Part shown: positions 8,351 to 17,647 of the stretch, in pieces
How positions within the stretch are numbered: position 1 is the stretch's first letter
How the letters are laid out: every line of letters begins with the position of its first letter
Source: Nostoc desertorum CM1-VF14
GTDB lineage: Bacteria > Cyanobacteriota > Cyanobacteriia > Cyanobacteriales > Nostocaceae
Direction of reading: 5' to 3'
Length of the DNA stretch: 64,000 nt
NCBI GenBank assembly: GCA_019359245.1
Contig: JAHHHR010000017.1
Location: 1-64,000 of the forward strand
Notes under the pieces: generated by a model
Seen by the model: the letters and a program-made list of their open reading frames with translations, nothing else
Told to the model about the DNA's origin: nothing
Database searches by the model: none
Made by a program: the position numbers and the translations under genes

Positions 8351-11300
8351 ATGTCTAAATACTCATTTAACCGGATGCAGCCAATTGAGTTTGAATCTAT
8401 GGCACAAGCACTTTTGGAGAAAACATACCGTATTGATGGCAATCTTATTCAGTTTGGTCAAGGGCAAGATGGTGGACGAGAAGCTACATGGTCACAACCA
8501 ACTAATCATGCACAGTATTCTCGACCGAGCAATCAAAAGGCAGATATTGTAAAAGAATGGGTTTTCCAAGTCAAATATCACGATCTTGACCAACGTGGTT
8601 GGTCTACTGCTCGTGATGCAGTCGTTGAGGATTTAGATAAGGAACTGGAAAAGATTGTTCATAAATATGCTGTGCCATGCCATGCTTACGTGATGATTAC
8701 TAATGTACCTTTCACTGGAGCAAGAAACGTTGGTACTCGCGATCAAGTAACAGCACTAGCAAAAAAGTGGAGTAAGCATATTTCAGAAATCTATATATGG
8801 GATGCTGCTGATCTTTCAAGAATGCTAGACGCGAATGAGGATGTTCGGACAGCTTATTTAGATACTATTGTTGTTGGTGACACTCTTAAGGCTATATACA
8901 CTCAAGCGACTTCTAGCATAAATCGTAAACAGAGTGCCTTTAAAGCTTATTTAAAATTTGTGACAGAGTGTGAGGGATCTGCTCGTGCGGAAGACGCAGG
9001 TGATGAACCTGATCTGCCACTAGCTGAAGTATTCATCGATCTAACCTTAAAAATTCGGGACAGTAATAACAAACTACCTATTGAATGGCTTGCTAGAAAA
9101 AACAAATCGAAGCCTAACCCCGATACAGTTCTATTACCAGAAAGTTTGATGCAAGTACGTGCATCGTTTGCTCTATTTTTCGCAGATTATCCATACATTT
9201 TACTTTTAGGTGGGCCGGGTTTAGGCAAGAGTACTCTGACTCAATTTTTGAGCCTCTATCAAGCTGCTCGAATTGTCGCTCCTGAGTTGTCTCTCCGTCT
9301 TGCGGATCGGCTTAAGCTACCTCAAGGAATAACTGCTAAGGATTTAGATGCTAATTGTCGTCCACGTTTTCCTTTCCGAATTGAACTACGCAGCTATGCG
9401 AAATGGATGAGTAATCAACAAGATAATAAGCATGAATTAGCTCGTTACATTGTTGAGGTCTTAATTAATCGAAATGCATCATCAACACTTCAAATGGATG
9501 ATGTATTTGACTTGGCATCAAAAAATCCCATCGTCTTAATTTTGGATGGTTTAGATGAGGTTCAAAATCCAGAAACACGACAGCAAATTATAGCGAATTT
9601 GCAAATATTCTTGCGTCGTATCGACTCAGAAGATGGAGACATTCAAGTAATCCTGTCAAGTCGCCCAAAAGGATATTCTGGTGAGTTTGAGGGATTCGAG
9701 CCGATTACCTGGGAACTCAATGAACTCGAAAGACCAGATTTTAATGAATATTGTGACTGTTGGTTAAAAAATAGAATTCGTGACGCAGAAACTCGAAGTG
9801 AAGCAAAAGAGCGAATTAATCGTGGAATGCTTTCTGAAGCAGTTCAACGTTTAGCTATATCACTTCTACAGGCAACAGTTATCCTCACTATTGTTAGATG
9901 CAAAATTCAAATTCCACATCAGCGAAATTTACTCTATAAAAAATATGTTGAAGTTATTTTTAATAGAGAAAAAAAGAAGTCACAGCTTGTAGATGAACGC
10001 GAAAATGAGTTGCTTCGACTTCATGAGAAAGTTGGCTATGAACTTCATTGCAAGATGGAGCAGACACGCATTGAGGCTCTAGATCGTGAGACCTTTCGCA
10101 GCTATGTTTTAAGTGTTTTGGAAGATTACTCAGCTATTGAACTTGGAAATAAGAAACTACGAGATGTAGCAGATGAAATTATTGATGCAGCAACAGATCG
10201 TCTCTGCCTATTAACTGGTAAAGGAAAAGATCAAACAGATGTAGACTTTGTTGTACAGCAATATCGTGAATACTTTGCTGCATTATACTTGTCCAACCAT
10301 CCTGATGCAGATCCAGATCGTGTTTTTGATATGTTGGTTCGGCGTGGAGCTTACTGGGCTTATGTACTTCAGTTCTATGTTGCCCAAGCAAATACTAACC
10401 AACAAATGCGTTGGATTACAGGTATCCCCGATCAATATGATGAACAGAATCATGTTGAAGCCCTTGTTATAAAAACCAGGACTTATCGAGCAATTATTAA
10501 TGTCTTACCTGAATTTACCCTTCAACGGAAGAGTGATTTTAAACGTGCCCTCGAAATAATCTTTAGCTTGGAAACCAGATGGACATGGTTAGAACAAGAA
10601 ACAATTATAGAAATTTTGCAACTTATTCGTTCCATTAACATTTTTCAAACACTTGATGAAATCTTTGGAAACCTATGTTTAGACGATAATGCAACACTAT
10701 CTGTAGAACTTTGGCTCTTAGCTAAACTATCCTCTTATCAATCACAGGTTCACACAGATATTTGTAACAAGGTTCAAAATCTTTTGCAACACGAAAATAC
10801 GCAAGCGATAGCCCTGCTTTTGGGTTTTCAAAATGATTTGAAAGTAGATTTGGCAATATGTAATATTTCTCAAGTCGAAACAGCCTTTGAAAATTATTTT
10901 TACAAAGAAATAAGAAAACCACCCTATGAAAGACAAAATCAGTTAAGCAACTTGATATCTTGTCAAACTCAGGAAAAACAGTGTGAACTATTACTTTCTA
11001 TAGATAATAGATGGTTGTGGAGGAATTTTACTTTCCCTTTTTTAACCCAATCATTAAAGAAAAATTTATTTCCAGAAGTAGAGTTTTCAATTTTAGGAGA
11101 TAGCTTAAGGCTACAACTGCTGCCTTATTTATGCCGCAGACTTGACAGACATAACGCCTTGAAATCGTGGGCTAAAAAGTTTGACAAACTTGAAACTTTA
11201 CATGCAAGATATTTAACAAGTCTTGTGAAAGCAATACAAGAGCCAACAAATAATGATTTAGATAATGAAGCTAGAGTAATTGAAAGTCAGTTGCCAAAAA

Positions 11301-12451
11301 ATATTAGCTATATATGGAAAGCCGAATATATCTTAGGATTACCTGTTTCAGCTTTTTCTTCGCTTGAGGCATGGAAAGAATTTAAACAAAAGATTAGCGA
11401 TGCGTCTGTGAACGATCCGAAGTGGGTTGTCAAGAGTTTTGATTTTAACAGTTCCCAAGATTTGTGGATATGCCTTTTCTTTCATCCAGATCACTGGTCT
11501 TTATTGGTTGAAGAAAATTTAATTACAAAAGAGCAGCATGACAAACTTCTCAATACACAGTTGGGAGATATTTTTAGAATTCCCATAACCCCACTAGATA
11601 TCTTTCAGGGTCTAGCCATTTTTTCCGATGCTCCACTCAGGACTCCTCTTCATAAAATTATTAATGTGTTTCTCACTATTCTTGAGAAAGAAGGTATTGA
11701 GCGTATCAACAAGGGACGAGGCTTCGATGGGTTATTTTATCTACGCAGAATACAATCAGTCACTATAGAAGAAATTGAAAATATATTAAATAAAGCAAAC
11801 AATTTGTCATCACTTCCTTCTATATGGGTGAGTGCTATTTTAAAGCTTTGTATAGATATTCCTGAACTTAACATCGAGCTTTTACTTGATTTTTGGGAAA
11901 AAAATGAACACTTAAAACCACGTCTTTCGTTTAGCCACCAGCAAGAACATCCACAAAATTGGAATCAAGTTATAGGAAGGCTTTTAAACAGTAACCGTGC
12001 TAGTGCATTACGATTGGCGATAGCAATCGCAGCTTGTTCAAAACCCAATAGAAAAATTCAAAACTCTTTACGAGAGCGATTATTAGCTGAGTCTAGTAGT
12101 TATTTGATGAATAGCGACAATGCATCTTACGAGTTGTATTGTCGTGCGCTACTCAATCTAGATCCTAACTCTGAAGAATTTTTATTATGGGCACAACCAG
12201 AGGCTATTCATAGAATATGTAAATTGCCGTGGCTATTAGATCGTCTTAGTACACGCTTTGTCAGTGCAGCTAATCCCAAATTTAAGCTTGATTATGAGCA
12301 ACTGCGGAACCAATTATCCTTTTTTATTGCTAAACGATGTGATTATCCACCAACTATAGCTTTAGCAGCACTTGAAGCTATTCTAAAGATTGATGAAACT
12401 AATCTTCCAGTTTTAAATCCAAAGATATGGCAGCAATGCCCGGATGAATAG
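8351..12451 (+). CDS. Mrr-like nuclease-NACHT NTPase fusion, candidate anti-phage STAND protein
   Basis: 1366 residues in three parts. Residues 1-180 resemble an Mrr/PD-(D/E)XK nuclease: D40 in GQGQDGGREA, then Q73-x-K75 in VFQVKYH, the D...QxK form seen in Mrr. Residues about 280-560 are a NACHT-type NTPase: Walker A GGPGLGKST (287-295), Walker B LILDGLDEV (about 396-404) and VILSSRPKGY. From about 600 to the end is a helical region with no motif I recognise, where STAND proteins carry their sensor. Nuclease-NACHT fusions are known from bacterial NLR-like and Avs-type phage defence, in which target binding triggers oligomerisation and DNA cleavage. The ATG at 8351 is preferred over a TTG at 8342. 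No methyltransferase adjoins it, so it is not an ordinary restriction system. It converges on the VWA genes with an 18-base gap. Confidence 0.8.
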   Translation: MSKYSFNRMQPIEFESMAQALLEKTYRIDGNLIQFGQGQDGGREATWSQPTNHAQYSRPSNQKADIVKEWVFQVKYHDLDQRGWSTARDAVVEDLDKELEKIVHKYAVPCHAYVMITNVPFTGARNVGTRDQVTALAKKWSKHISEIYIWDAADLSRMLDANEDVRTAYLDTIVVGDTLKAIYTQATSSINRKQSAFKAYLKFVTECEGSARAEDAGDEPDLPLAEVFIDLTLKIRDSNNKLPIEWLARKNKSKPNPDTVLLPESLMQVRASFALFFADYPYILLLGGPGLGKSTLTQFLSLYQAARIVAPELSLRLADRLKLPQGITAKDLDANCRPRFPFRIELRSYAKWMSNQQDNKHELARYIVEVLINRNASSTLQMDDVFDLASKNPIVLILDGLDEVQNPETRQQIIANLQIFLRRIDSEDGDIQVILSSRPKGYSGEFEGFEPITWELNELERPDFNEYCDCWLKNRIRDAETRSEAKERINRGMLSEAVQRLAISLLQATVILTIVRCKIQIPHQRNLLYKKYVEVIFNREKKKSQLVDERENELLRLHEKVGYELHCKMEQTRIEALDRETFRSYVLSVLEDYSAIELGNKKLRDVADEIIDAATDRLCLLTGKGKDQTDVDFVVQQYREYFAALYLSNHPDADPDRVFDMLVRRGAYWAYVLQFYVAQANTNQQMRWITGIPDQYDEQNHVEALVIKTRTYRAIINVLPEFTLQRKSDFKRALEIIFSLETRWTWLEQETIIEILQLIRSINIFQTLDEIFGNLCLDDNATLSVELWLLAKLSSYQSQVHTDICNKVQNLLQHENTQAIALLLGFQNDLKVDLAICNISQVETAFENYFYKEIRKPPYERQNQLSNLISCQTQEKQCELLLSIDNRWLWRNFTFPFLTQSLKKNLFPEVEFSILGDSLRLQLLPYLCRRLDRHNALKSWAKKFDKLETLHARYLTSLVKAIQEPTNNDLDNEARVIESQLPKNISYIWKAEYILGLPVSAFSSLEAWKEFKQKISDASVNDPKWVVKSFDFNSSQDLWICLFFHPDHWSLLVEENLITKEQHDKLLNTQLGDIFRIPITPLDIFQGLAIFSDAPLRTPLHKIINVFLTILEKEGIERINKGRGFDGLFYLRRIQSVTIEEIENILNKANNLSSLPSIWVSAILKLCIDIPELNIELLLDFWEKNEHLKPRLSFSHQQEHPQNWNQVIGRLLNSNRASALRLAIAIAACSKPNRKIQNSLRERLLAESSSYLMNSDNASYELYCRALLNLDPNSEEFLLWAQPEAIHRICKLPWLLDRLSTRFVSAANPKFKLDYEQLRNQLSFFIAKRCDYPPTIALAALEAILKIDETNLPVLNPKIWQQCPDE

Positions 12452-12469
12452 CCAAGAAATAATAATTAA

Positions 12470-13750
12470 CTATTCTTGTAAAACAGTCTTTGATACAATC
12501 CTAGTTTTCTTCAAATCTGCTTCTGAAAGTTCTTCCCCAGCTTGCAAGCGAGTGGCAGAAGTTTGCAATACTGTCGCCGCCCCTTTATCTCCTATTTGTA
12601 AAGCGGTTTTAGCTGCTGTTTGTAGCATTGTGGCTGCACCAGTGCGATCGCCTTGTTGCAATTTCGCCTCAGCTAACTGGGTTTGGCGATACTTCGCTAA
12701 TGCTAAAATAGACTGCTGTACCTGGGGATTAGATGTCGGTTGATACGCCCGCACTACATCTGCATACACTGGCATCAAGGGCGAAAGTAAACCTTGTTCG
12801 TTAACCAACGGGTCATCATAACGGATTTGCAGATGAGCGATCGCCTGTTTACCCTCTGGCAATTGTCCCAGATAAATGTTCGCCAAAACTACCCGTTCTA
12901 CATCCTGCATCAAATCTCCCAAACGTACAGCAAAGCTACCATCAGTTTCGGGTTCCACTGGTAACTCGATTGTATCTGGGGCAACTTGGGCAATGGGTTT
13001 AAGTTCTGCTAATCGGACATTGGGCACTAGAGATAACAGTAAGTAGGCATTAGTTAGCCCAATAGATTGAATCCGCCCAAACAGTCGGCTAAATTGCTCC
13101 ACAGCTTGTTCAGGGCGTTCAATATGGGCTAAAGTCCCACCACCGACATCGGCAATTTTTTCTAGCAAATCCTGATTCCAGCTATTGCCAAATCCGAAAG
13201 TGTTGATAGTTAGGTTCAGCTTGGCAGCTTTTTGCGCCAGTTGAACACAGCGCTTGTTGTCATCTCGCCCAATATCCCACTTCCAAATCCGCAAACTGCT
13301 TTCACCATGCCCATCCGTCAGCAGAAACGCCTGGGAAACAGCGCCCCTTGTCCCTTTCATCAATTCTGTAATTCCCAACTCCAAACCCTCAGCGATCGCA
13401 GTGCCGCCGCTAGCACTGAGTTTGCTTTTTATTTGAGATTTGATGCTTTCGGGGTCTTCGATCGCTTGATTAGGGATAATGACTTCAGCAGTGCCGGAAA
13501 AAGCCACAACTGAGATGCGATCGCCTACTTTCAACCGATCTATTAATCCTTCCACTGCCTGGATTACCGTTTTAATCGGTTGTCCATGCATGGAACCACT
13601 TCTATCTAGAATCAAGCAGAGATTAAGGGGTAGATTTTGGTCAAACTCACCAGCGATCGCAAAAATCGTCATTGCTAGTTGACGTTGGCTACTTGTTTGA
13701 GCCACATCAACATTATTGTCATTTAACGCCGATAGCAATTTAACTTTCAT
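12470..13750 (-). CDS. von Willebrand factor A domain protein (TerY-like), downstream paralogue
   Basis: 426 residues with a VWA domain whose MIDAS is complete: D49-x-S51-x-S53 in LILDRSGSM, T117 in SGGTAIAEG, and D146 in LLTDG. The C-terminal half is helical and repetitive (QTAAKTALQIGDKGAATVLQ). Compared with its upstream paralogue it carries about a dozen extra residues after the third MIDAS motif (SSLRIWKWDIG). No signal peptide is present, so it is likely cytoplasmic, binding partners through Mg2+. Cyanobacterial VWA proteins of this shape occur with PP2C phosphatases and kinases like those at 20-23.5 kb. Second gene of a two-gene operon, 12 bases after the first. Confidence 0.88.
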   Translation of the reverse strand: MKVKLLSALNDNNVDVAQTSSQRQLAMTIFAIAGEFDQNLPLNLCLILDRSGSMHGQPIKTVIQAVEGLIDRLKVGDRISVVAFSGTAEVIIPNQAIEDPESIKSQIKSKLSASGGTAIAEGLELGITELMKGTRGAVSQAFLLTDGHGESSLRIWKWDIGRDDNKRCVQLAQKAAKLNLTINTFGFGNSWNQDLLEKIADVGGGTLAHIERPEQAVEQFSRLFGRIQSIGLTNAYLLLSLVPNVRLAELKPIAQVAPDTIELPVEPETDGSFAVRLGDLMQDVERVVLANIYLGQLPEGKQAIAHLQIRYDDPLVNEQGLLSPLMPVYADVVRAYQPTSNPQVQQSILALAKYRQTQLAEAKLQQGDRTGAATMLQTAAKTALQIGDKGAATVLQTSATRLQAGEELSEADLKKTRIVSKTVLQE

Positions 13751-13762
13751 CTAAACCTGAGT

Positions 13763-15019
13763 TTACTGGGGAGGGGTATCTTGCAAAACTGTTTTGGAGA
13801 CAATTCTGGTTTTCTTGCGATCGCTTTCGGATAAATCTCCACCAGATTGTAGCTGGGTGGCAGAAGTTTGCAACACCGTCGCCGCTCCAGTATCTCCCAT
13901 TTGCAGCGCAGTTTTAGCAGCCGTTTGTAACATCGTCGCCGCACCAGAACGATCGCCCTGTTGCAATTTCGTTTCGGCTAGCTGGGTTTGGCGATACTTA
14001 GCTAATGCCAAAATAGAGTGTTGCACCTGGGGATTCGGGTCTGCTTGATAATTTTTGACTACATGGGCATAAACTGGGATATTTGGTGTAACTAAACCTA
14101 CCTTGTTAGCGGCTGGGTCATCGTAGCGGACTTGCACATTAGCGATCGCTTGTTCACCTGTTGGCAATTGTCCCAAATAAATATTAGCTAATATCACCCG
14201 TTCTGCATCTTTCATTAAATCTCCCAACCGCACAGCGAAACGTCCATCAGCTTCTTGTTGCAGTGGTAACTCAATTGTGTCTGGGGAAACTTGGGCTACA
14301 GGTTTGAGTTCCGCTAACCGGACATGGGGCATCAGGGATAATAGCAGATAAGCGTTGGTCAGTCCCACGGTTTGAATGCGGCTGAACAGGCGATTAAATT
14401 CATCCACTGCCTGATCGGGTTTTTGAATGTAAGATAAAGTACCTAAACCAGCATCAGCAATTTTTTCTAAAACATCTTGGTTCCAATTGTCACCAAATCC
14501 TAAAGTGTTCAAAGTCAAATTATAGCTAGCAGCCAATTGGGCAAATTTTAAACAGCGATTATTGTCACCATGTTCATTTTCTCCATCAGTTAATAAGAAG
14601 GCTTGGGAAACAGTATCTTTTTTTCCCTTTGCCAACTCCTCAATCCCCAAGCGCAATCCTTCATCAATTGCAGTTCCCCCATCGGCGGCTAGGCGGTTAA
14701 TTTGCTGTTTTATTTTTTCTGGATCTTCAACACTTTGATTAGGTACTAAGACTTTGGCACGATGATCGAAAACTACTACACTGAGGCGATCGCCACGGTT
14801 GAGCCTATCTACCAGACGATTCGCTGCTTTTTTGACCGTTTCTAGCGATCGCCCATTCATAGAACCACTATGATCGAGAATTAAGCATAAATTTAGTGGC
14901 ACATTCCGGTCTTGAGTCTCTGCGATCGCTGAAATCGAAATTCCCAACTGACGTTGACTATTCAGTTGATTCGCGTCCAAATTACCATCATTCAAGGCAG
15001 GCTGCAAACTAACCTTCAT
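13763..15019 (-). CDS. von Willebrand factor A domain protein (TerY-like), upstream paralogue
   Basis: 418 residues, closely similar to the downstream gene throughout, so the pair is a tandem duplication. The MIDAS residues are D49, S51 and S53 (LILDHSGSM), T116 (DGGTAIDEG) and D145 (LLTDGENEH). The C-terminal helical part again holds repeated QTAAKTALQ/TVLQTSATQLQ motifs. The start is supported by AAGGAC about 9 bases ahead of the ATG. Product function is unknown beyond metal-dependent protein binding, probably in a phosphorylation-linked signalling or stress complex. Confidence 0.88.
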   Translation of the reverse strand: MKVSLQPALNDGNLDANQLNSQRQLGISISAIAETQDRNVPLNLCLILDHSGSMNGRSLETVKKAANRLVDRLNRGDRLSVVVFDHRAKVLVPNQSVEDPEKIKQQINRLAADGGTAIDEGLRLGIEELAKGKKDTVSQAFLLTDGENEHGDNNRCLKFAQLAASYNLTLNTLGFGDNWNQDVLEKIADAGLGTLSYIQKPDQAVDEFNRLFSRIQTVGLTNAYLLLSLMPHVRLAELKPVAQVSPDTIELPLQQEADGRFAVRLGDLMKDAERVILANIYLGQLPTGEQAIANVQVRYDDPAANKVGLVTPNIPVYAHVVKNYQADPNPQVQHSILALAKYRQTQLAETKLQQGDRSGAATMLQTAAKTALQMGDTGAATVLQTSATQLQSGGDLSESDRKKTRIVSKTVLQDTPPQ

Positions 15020-15257
15020 AACTCAAAGTCCTTATTCAGGATATACATATTAATAAATAACTTTAAAGCACCACTTTAGCTCTAGGGAAAACCTATCCAA
15101 CACAAATACATGAATATAATCAGAATATCTTAGAAGCCAAACATTGGTAGATGCGAAGCCACCTGAAGCATTAGGGAGAAATCCGCACCTTGAGGAGAGC
15201 TATCATCGCGCTAGGATGTATTACAGTTAACGGCATAGTTTCAGGCGATCAGTTGCT

Positions 15258-15920
15258 ATGGACATTTCCCCAATTAAGGCTGTTCAAGCCCCATATTACG
15301 GCGATAACTTCTACCGGACACCGCCGCCAGATTTACCTTCCCTCTTATTGAAGGAGCGAATTGTCTATCTGGGGATGCCACTGGTGCCTGCTGTCACAGA
15401 ATTAATCGTCGCCGAGTTGCTGTTTTTGCAGTCCGACGACCCAGAAAAGCCAATTAAAATCTATATCAACTCTACCGGCACTTCCGGTTACAGTGGCGAA
15501 CCCATTGGCTTTGAAACCGAAGCCTTCGCCATCTACGACACAATGAAATATATCAAGCCTCCTATCCACACCATCTGCGTCGGTTCCGCGATGGGTATGG
15601 CAGCAATGCTCCTCAGTGCAGGTACAAAAGGTTGCCGCGCTAGTTTGCCTCACTCCTCGATTATCCTGCATCAGCCTAAGAGCTACGCCCAAGGCCAAGC
15701 AACGGATATTCAAATTCGCGCTAGGGAAGTTTTGATAAACAAAGGAGCCTTAGTTGATATCTTGCATCGCACTACTGGACAGCCTCCAGAAAAAATTACT
15801 AAAGATATGGATCGGCTGTTATATATGACACCCTATGAAGCAAAGGAATACGGGCTTATTGACCGAGTTTTTGAGAAAGAAGAACTCGCAAATCCTCCAC
15901 TTCCTGCTAGTGTCCTTTAA
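15258..15920 (+). CDS. clpR: ClpR, inactive ClpP-like protease subunit
   Basis: 220-residue ClpP homologue that lacks the catalytic serine. The active-site segment reads VGSAMGMAAMLL where ClpP has VGLAASMGSFLL, so the nucleophile position is Gly. The following His (ILHQP) and Asp region (DMDRLLYM) are retained. Cyanobacteria encode such ClpR subunits, which assemble with ClpP3 into the essential mixed ClpP3/R core. The clpP gene follows on the same strand 132 bases later, matching the known clpR-clpP3 operon order. The spacer is filled with heptamer repeats. Confidence 0.93.
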   Translation: MDISPIKAVQAPYYGDNFYRTPPPDLPSLLLKERIVYLGMPLVPAVTELIVAELLFLQSDDPEKPIKIYINSTGTSGYSGEPIGFETEAFAIYDTMKYIKPPIHTICVGSAMGMAAMLLSAGTKGCRASLPHSSIILHQPKSYAQGQATDIQIRAREVLINKGALVDILHRTTGQPPEKITKDMDRLLYMTPYEAKEYGLIDRVFEKEELANPPLPASVL

Positions 15921-15924
15921 TTTA

Positions 15925-16016
15925 GTTATGAGTTATGAGTTATGAGTTATGAGTTCTTGAAAACTCCTCACTCCTAACTTCCAACTCCTAACTTTCAACT
16001 CCTCACTCCTAACTCT
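15925..16016. repeat. Heptamer short tandem repeats in the clpR-clpP spacer
   Basis: AGTTATG occurs in tandem from 15925 for about four units. A pyrimidine-rich complement-like stretch follows, with several copies of AACTCCTA and ACTCCTCA. The two halves are roughly inverse, so the transcript could fold here. It lies between two co-oriented subunit genes and may tune downstream expression. Confidence 0.75.
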
Positions 16017-16052
16017 CCCACCGTCCGCAAACTATTAAAAACGGAGTAAATT

Positions 16053-16664
16053 ATGCCTATAGGCGTTCCTAAAGTTCCTTACCGGATGCCCGGAGGACAA
16101 TATACAGATTGGATTAGCATCTACGATCGCCTTTACCGGGAACGGATTATATTCTTGGGGCGAGATGTTGATGATGAAATTGCCAATCAAATTATCGCTG
16201 TGATGCTGTATCTGGACTCAGATGATCCAGGTAAAGATATTTATTTATACATTAATTCCCCCGGTGGAATGGTCACTTCTGGCATGGCTATTTTTGACAC
16301 CATGCAACATATCAAATCAGATGTAGTGACTATTTGCGTCGGTTTAGCGGCTTCAATGGGGTCTTTCCTGCTGGCTGCCGGCACCAAAGGTAAACGGTTA
16401 GCATTGCCTCACTCACGGATTATGATTCACCAGCCTTCAGGTGGCACCCGTGGACAAGCAAGCGATATCGAAATTGAAGCTAGAGAGATTCTGCGGATTC
16501 GTCACGAACTCAATGGCATTTATGCCGAGAAAACTGGTCAGACCATACAAAAGATTGAAAAAGATATGGATCGTGACTTTTTCATGTCTGCCGAAGAAGC
16601 AAAACAATACGGTTTAATTGACCGTGTGATTGAAGAACGAACCTCTATAGTAGCAGGGGAGTAG
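16053..16664 (+). CDS. clpP: ATP-dependent Clp protease proteolytic subunit ClpP (ClpP3 type)
   Basis: 203-residue serine protease subunit, catalytically complete: Ser in GLAASMGSFLL, His in IMIHQPSGG and Asp in the MDRDFFMS region. It forms the barrel that degrades proteins fed by ClpC/ClpX. Being next to clpR identifies it as the ClpP3-type partner of the mixed core. The initiation codon at 16053 follows GGAGTAAATT, giving a reasonable ribosome-binding site. The last codons (VAGE, stop) are formed by the purine-rich repeat that begins at 16656, so the C-terminus has been shaped by that insertion. Confidence 0.93.
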   Translation: MPIGVPKVPYRMPGGQYTDWISIYDRLYRERIIFLGRDVDDEIANQIIAVMLYLDSDDPGKDIYLYINSPGGMVTSGMAIFDTMQHIKSDVVTICVGLAASMGSFLLAAGTKGKRLALPHSRIMIHQPSGGTRGQASDIEIEAREILRIRHELNGIYAEKTGQTIQKIEKDMDRDFFMSAEEAKQYGLIDRVIEERTSIVAGE

Positions 16665-16757
16665 GGAGTAGGGAGTAGGGGAGCAGGGGAGGCAGGGGGA
16701 GCAGGGGAAGAATTATAACTCCTAAGTCCCCATTCCCCATTCCCTACTCCCTTCCCT
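16656..16757. repeat. GGGAGTA-type short tandem repeats after clpP
   Basis: Purine-rich units (GGGAGTA, GGGGAGCA) run to about 16710. They are mirrored by a pyrimidine-rich block (CCCCATT, CCCTACTCCC) to 16757, making a long imperfect hairpin. It provides the clpP stop codon and may act as transcript-end structure. Confidence 0.7.
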
Positions 16758-16875
16758 AAAGAAACTGTCAACATTGAACTTTAAAATATCAAATTAGCCC
16801 TTATTATTAATAGTTCAGGCTGAAAGCTCATAGCTAATAGCCTCCAGCTGGATATTCGATAGCTCATAGCTCAAG

Positions 16876-17502
16876 ATGGATCTTGGAGATTGCTACCGTT
16901 TACTAGGTTTAAGATCGGGAGCCTCTTTTGCTGACATCAAATCGTCTTATCGGCGATTGGCACAGCAATATCATCCCGATATCAACCCAGATGACAACAA
17001 AGCCAAAGATAAGTTTATTGCGTTAACAGAAGCGTACAAACTCCTGCTGACAGTGGTACTGCCAGAGGAAACTGCCGCACATTCAAGTCAGGTGTCAACA
17101 TCTGGTGGGCGTGATCACGCTAGGGCAACGCATAGGCAGAAAACACCTGTAACAACGGTGACAAGCCAAGAGCCAGGAAAAGCAAAGCCGCCTAATCTAT
17201 TGGAAATAGAAGAACGGCTGAAGTGGAAGACTTATGAGCAATTGCAGCGATTTTTGCAAGAAAGACGATTTCCGCAAGCGATCGCCCTGGCGGAAGCTTT
17301 GGCAGATCGTTTGTCAACAGATGCAGAAGTTCGCCAATGGCTAGCGATCGCTTATCAAATTTGGGGACGGGCGTTAATTTCTGAAAAGCAGCTGCTCAAA
17401 GCCAGAATTTATCTTAAAAAAGCTCTGAAAACAGACCCCCATAATAAAAGTCTCTGGTATGAAGTGCAGCGAGATTTTCAACGATTAGAACAAATTTTTT
17501 AA
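16876..17502 (+). CDS. J-domain (DnaJ-like) protein with TPR-like C-terminus
   Basis: 208 residues. Residues 4-66 form a J domain with the diagnostic HPD at 33-35 (QQYHPDINPD), which stimulates a DnaK partner. There is no Gly/Phe region or zinc centre, so it is a type III J protein. A hydrophilic linker (about 75-115) leads to a helical C-terminus (AIALAEALADRLSTDAEVRQ, then ARIYLKKALKTDP) that looks TPR-like and probably binds a specific client. It follows clpR-clpP on the same strand after a repeat-rich spacer, a plausible but unproven link to protein quality control. Confidence 0.85.
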   Translation: MDLGDCYRLLGLRSGASFADIKSSYRRLAQQYHPDINPDDNKAKDKFIALTEAYKLLLTVVLPEETAAHSSQVSTSGGRDHARATHRQKTPVTTVTSQEPGKAKPPNLLEIEERLKWKTYEQLQRFLQERRFPQAIALAEALADRLSTDAEVRQWLAIAYQIWGRALISEKQLLKARIYLKKALKTDPHNKSLWYEVQRDFQRLEQIF

Positions 17503-17647
17503 AGTTTACAAAATTTTAAATTTAGTTTTCAGGTCAAAGAAGCAAATGCTTTTGTTGTGGTTCTGCTGCTTAGAAGCTATGCAGGAGCCTCCCAAAGAGA
17601 ATTCCCAGTCTCAGACTGGGAACTATGTACCAATTACAAATTACGAA

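Noticed and set aside
12444..12743. Plus-strand frame over the VWA gene end
   Set aside because: It is a shadow of the low-stop codon pattern of the VWA gene on the other strand.
8351..15019. NACHT protein and VWA pair as one defence operon
   Set aside because: They are convergent with an 18-base gap, so they are not co-transcribed; no direct link is visible.
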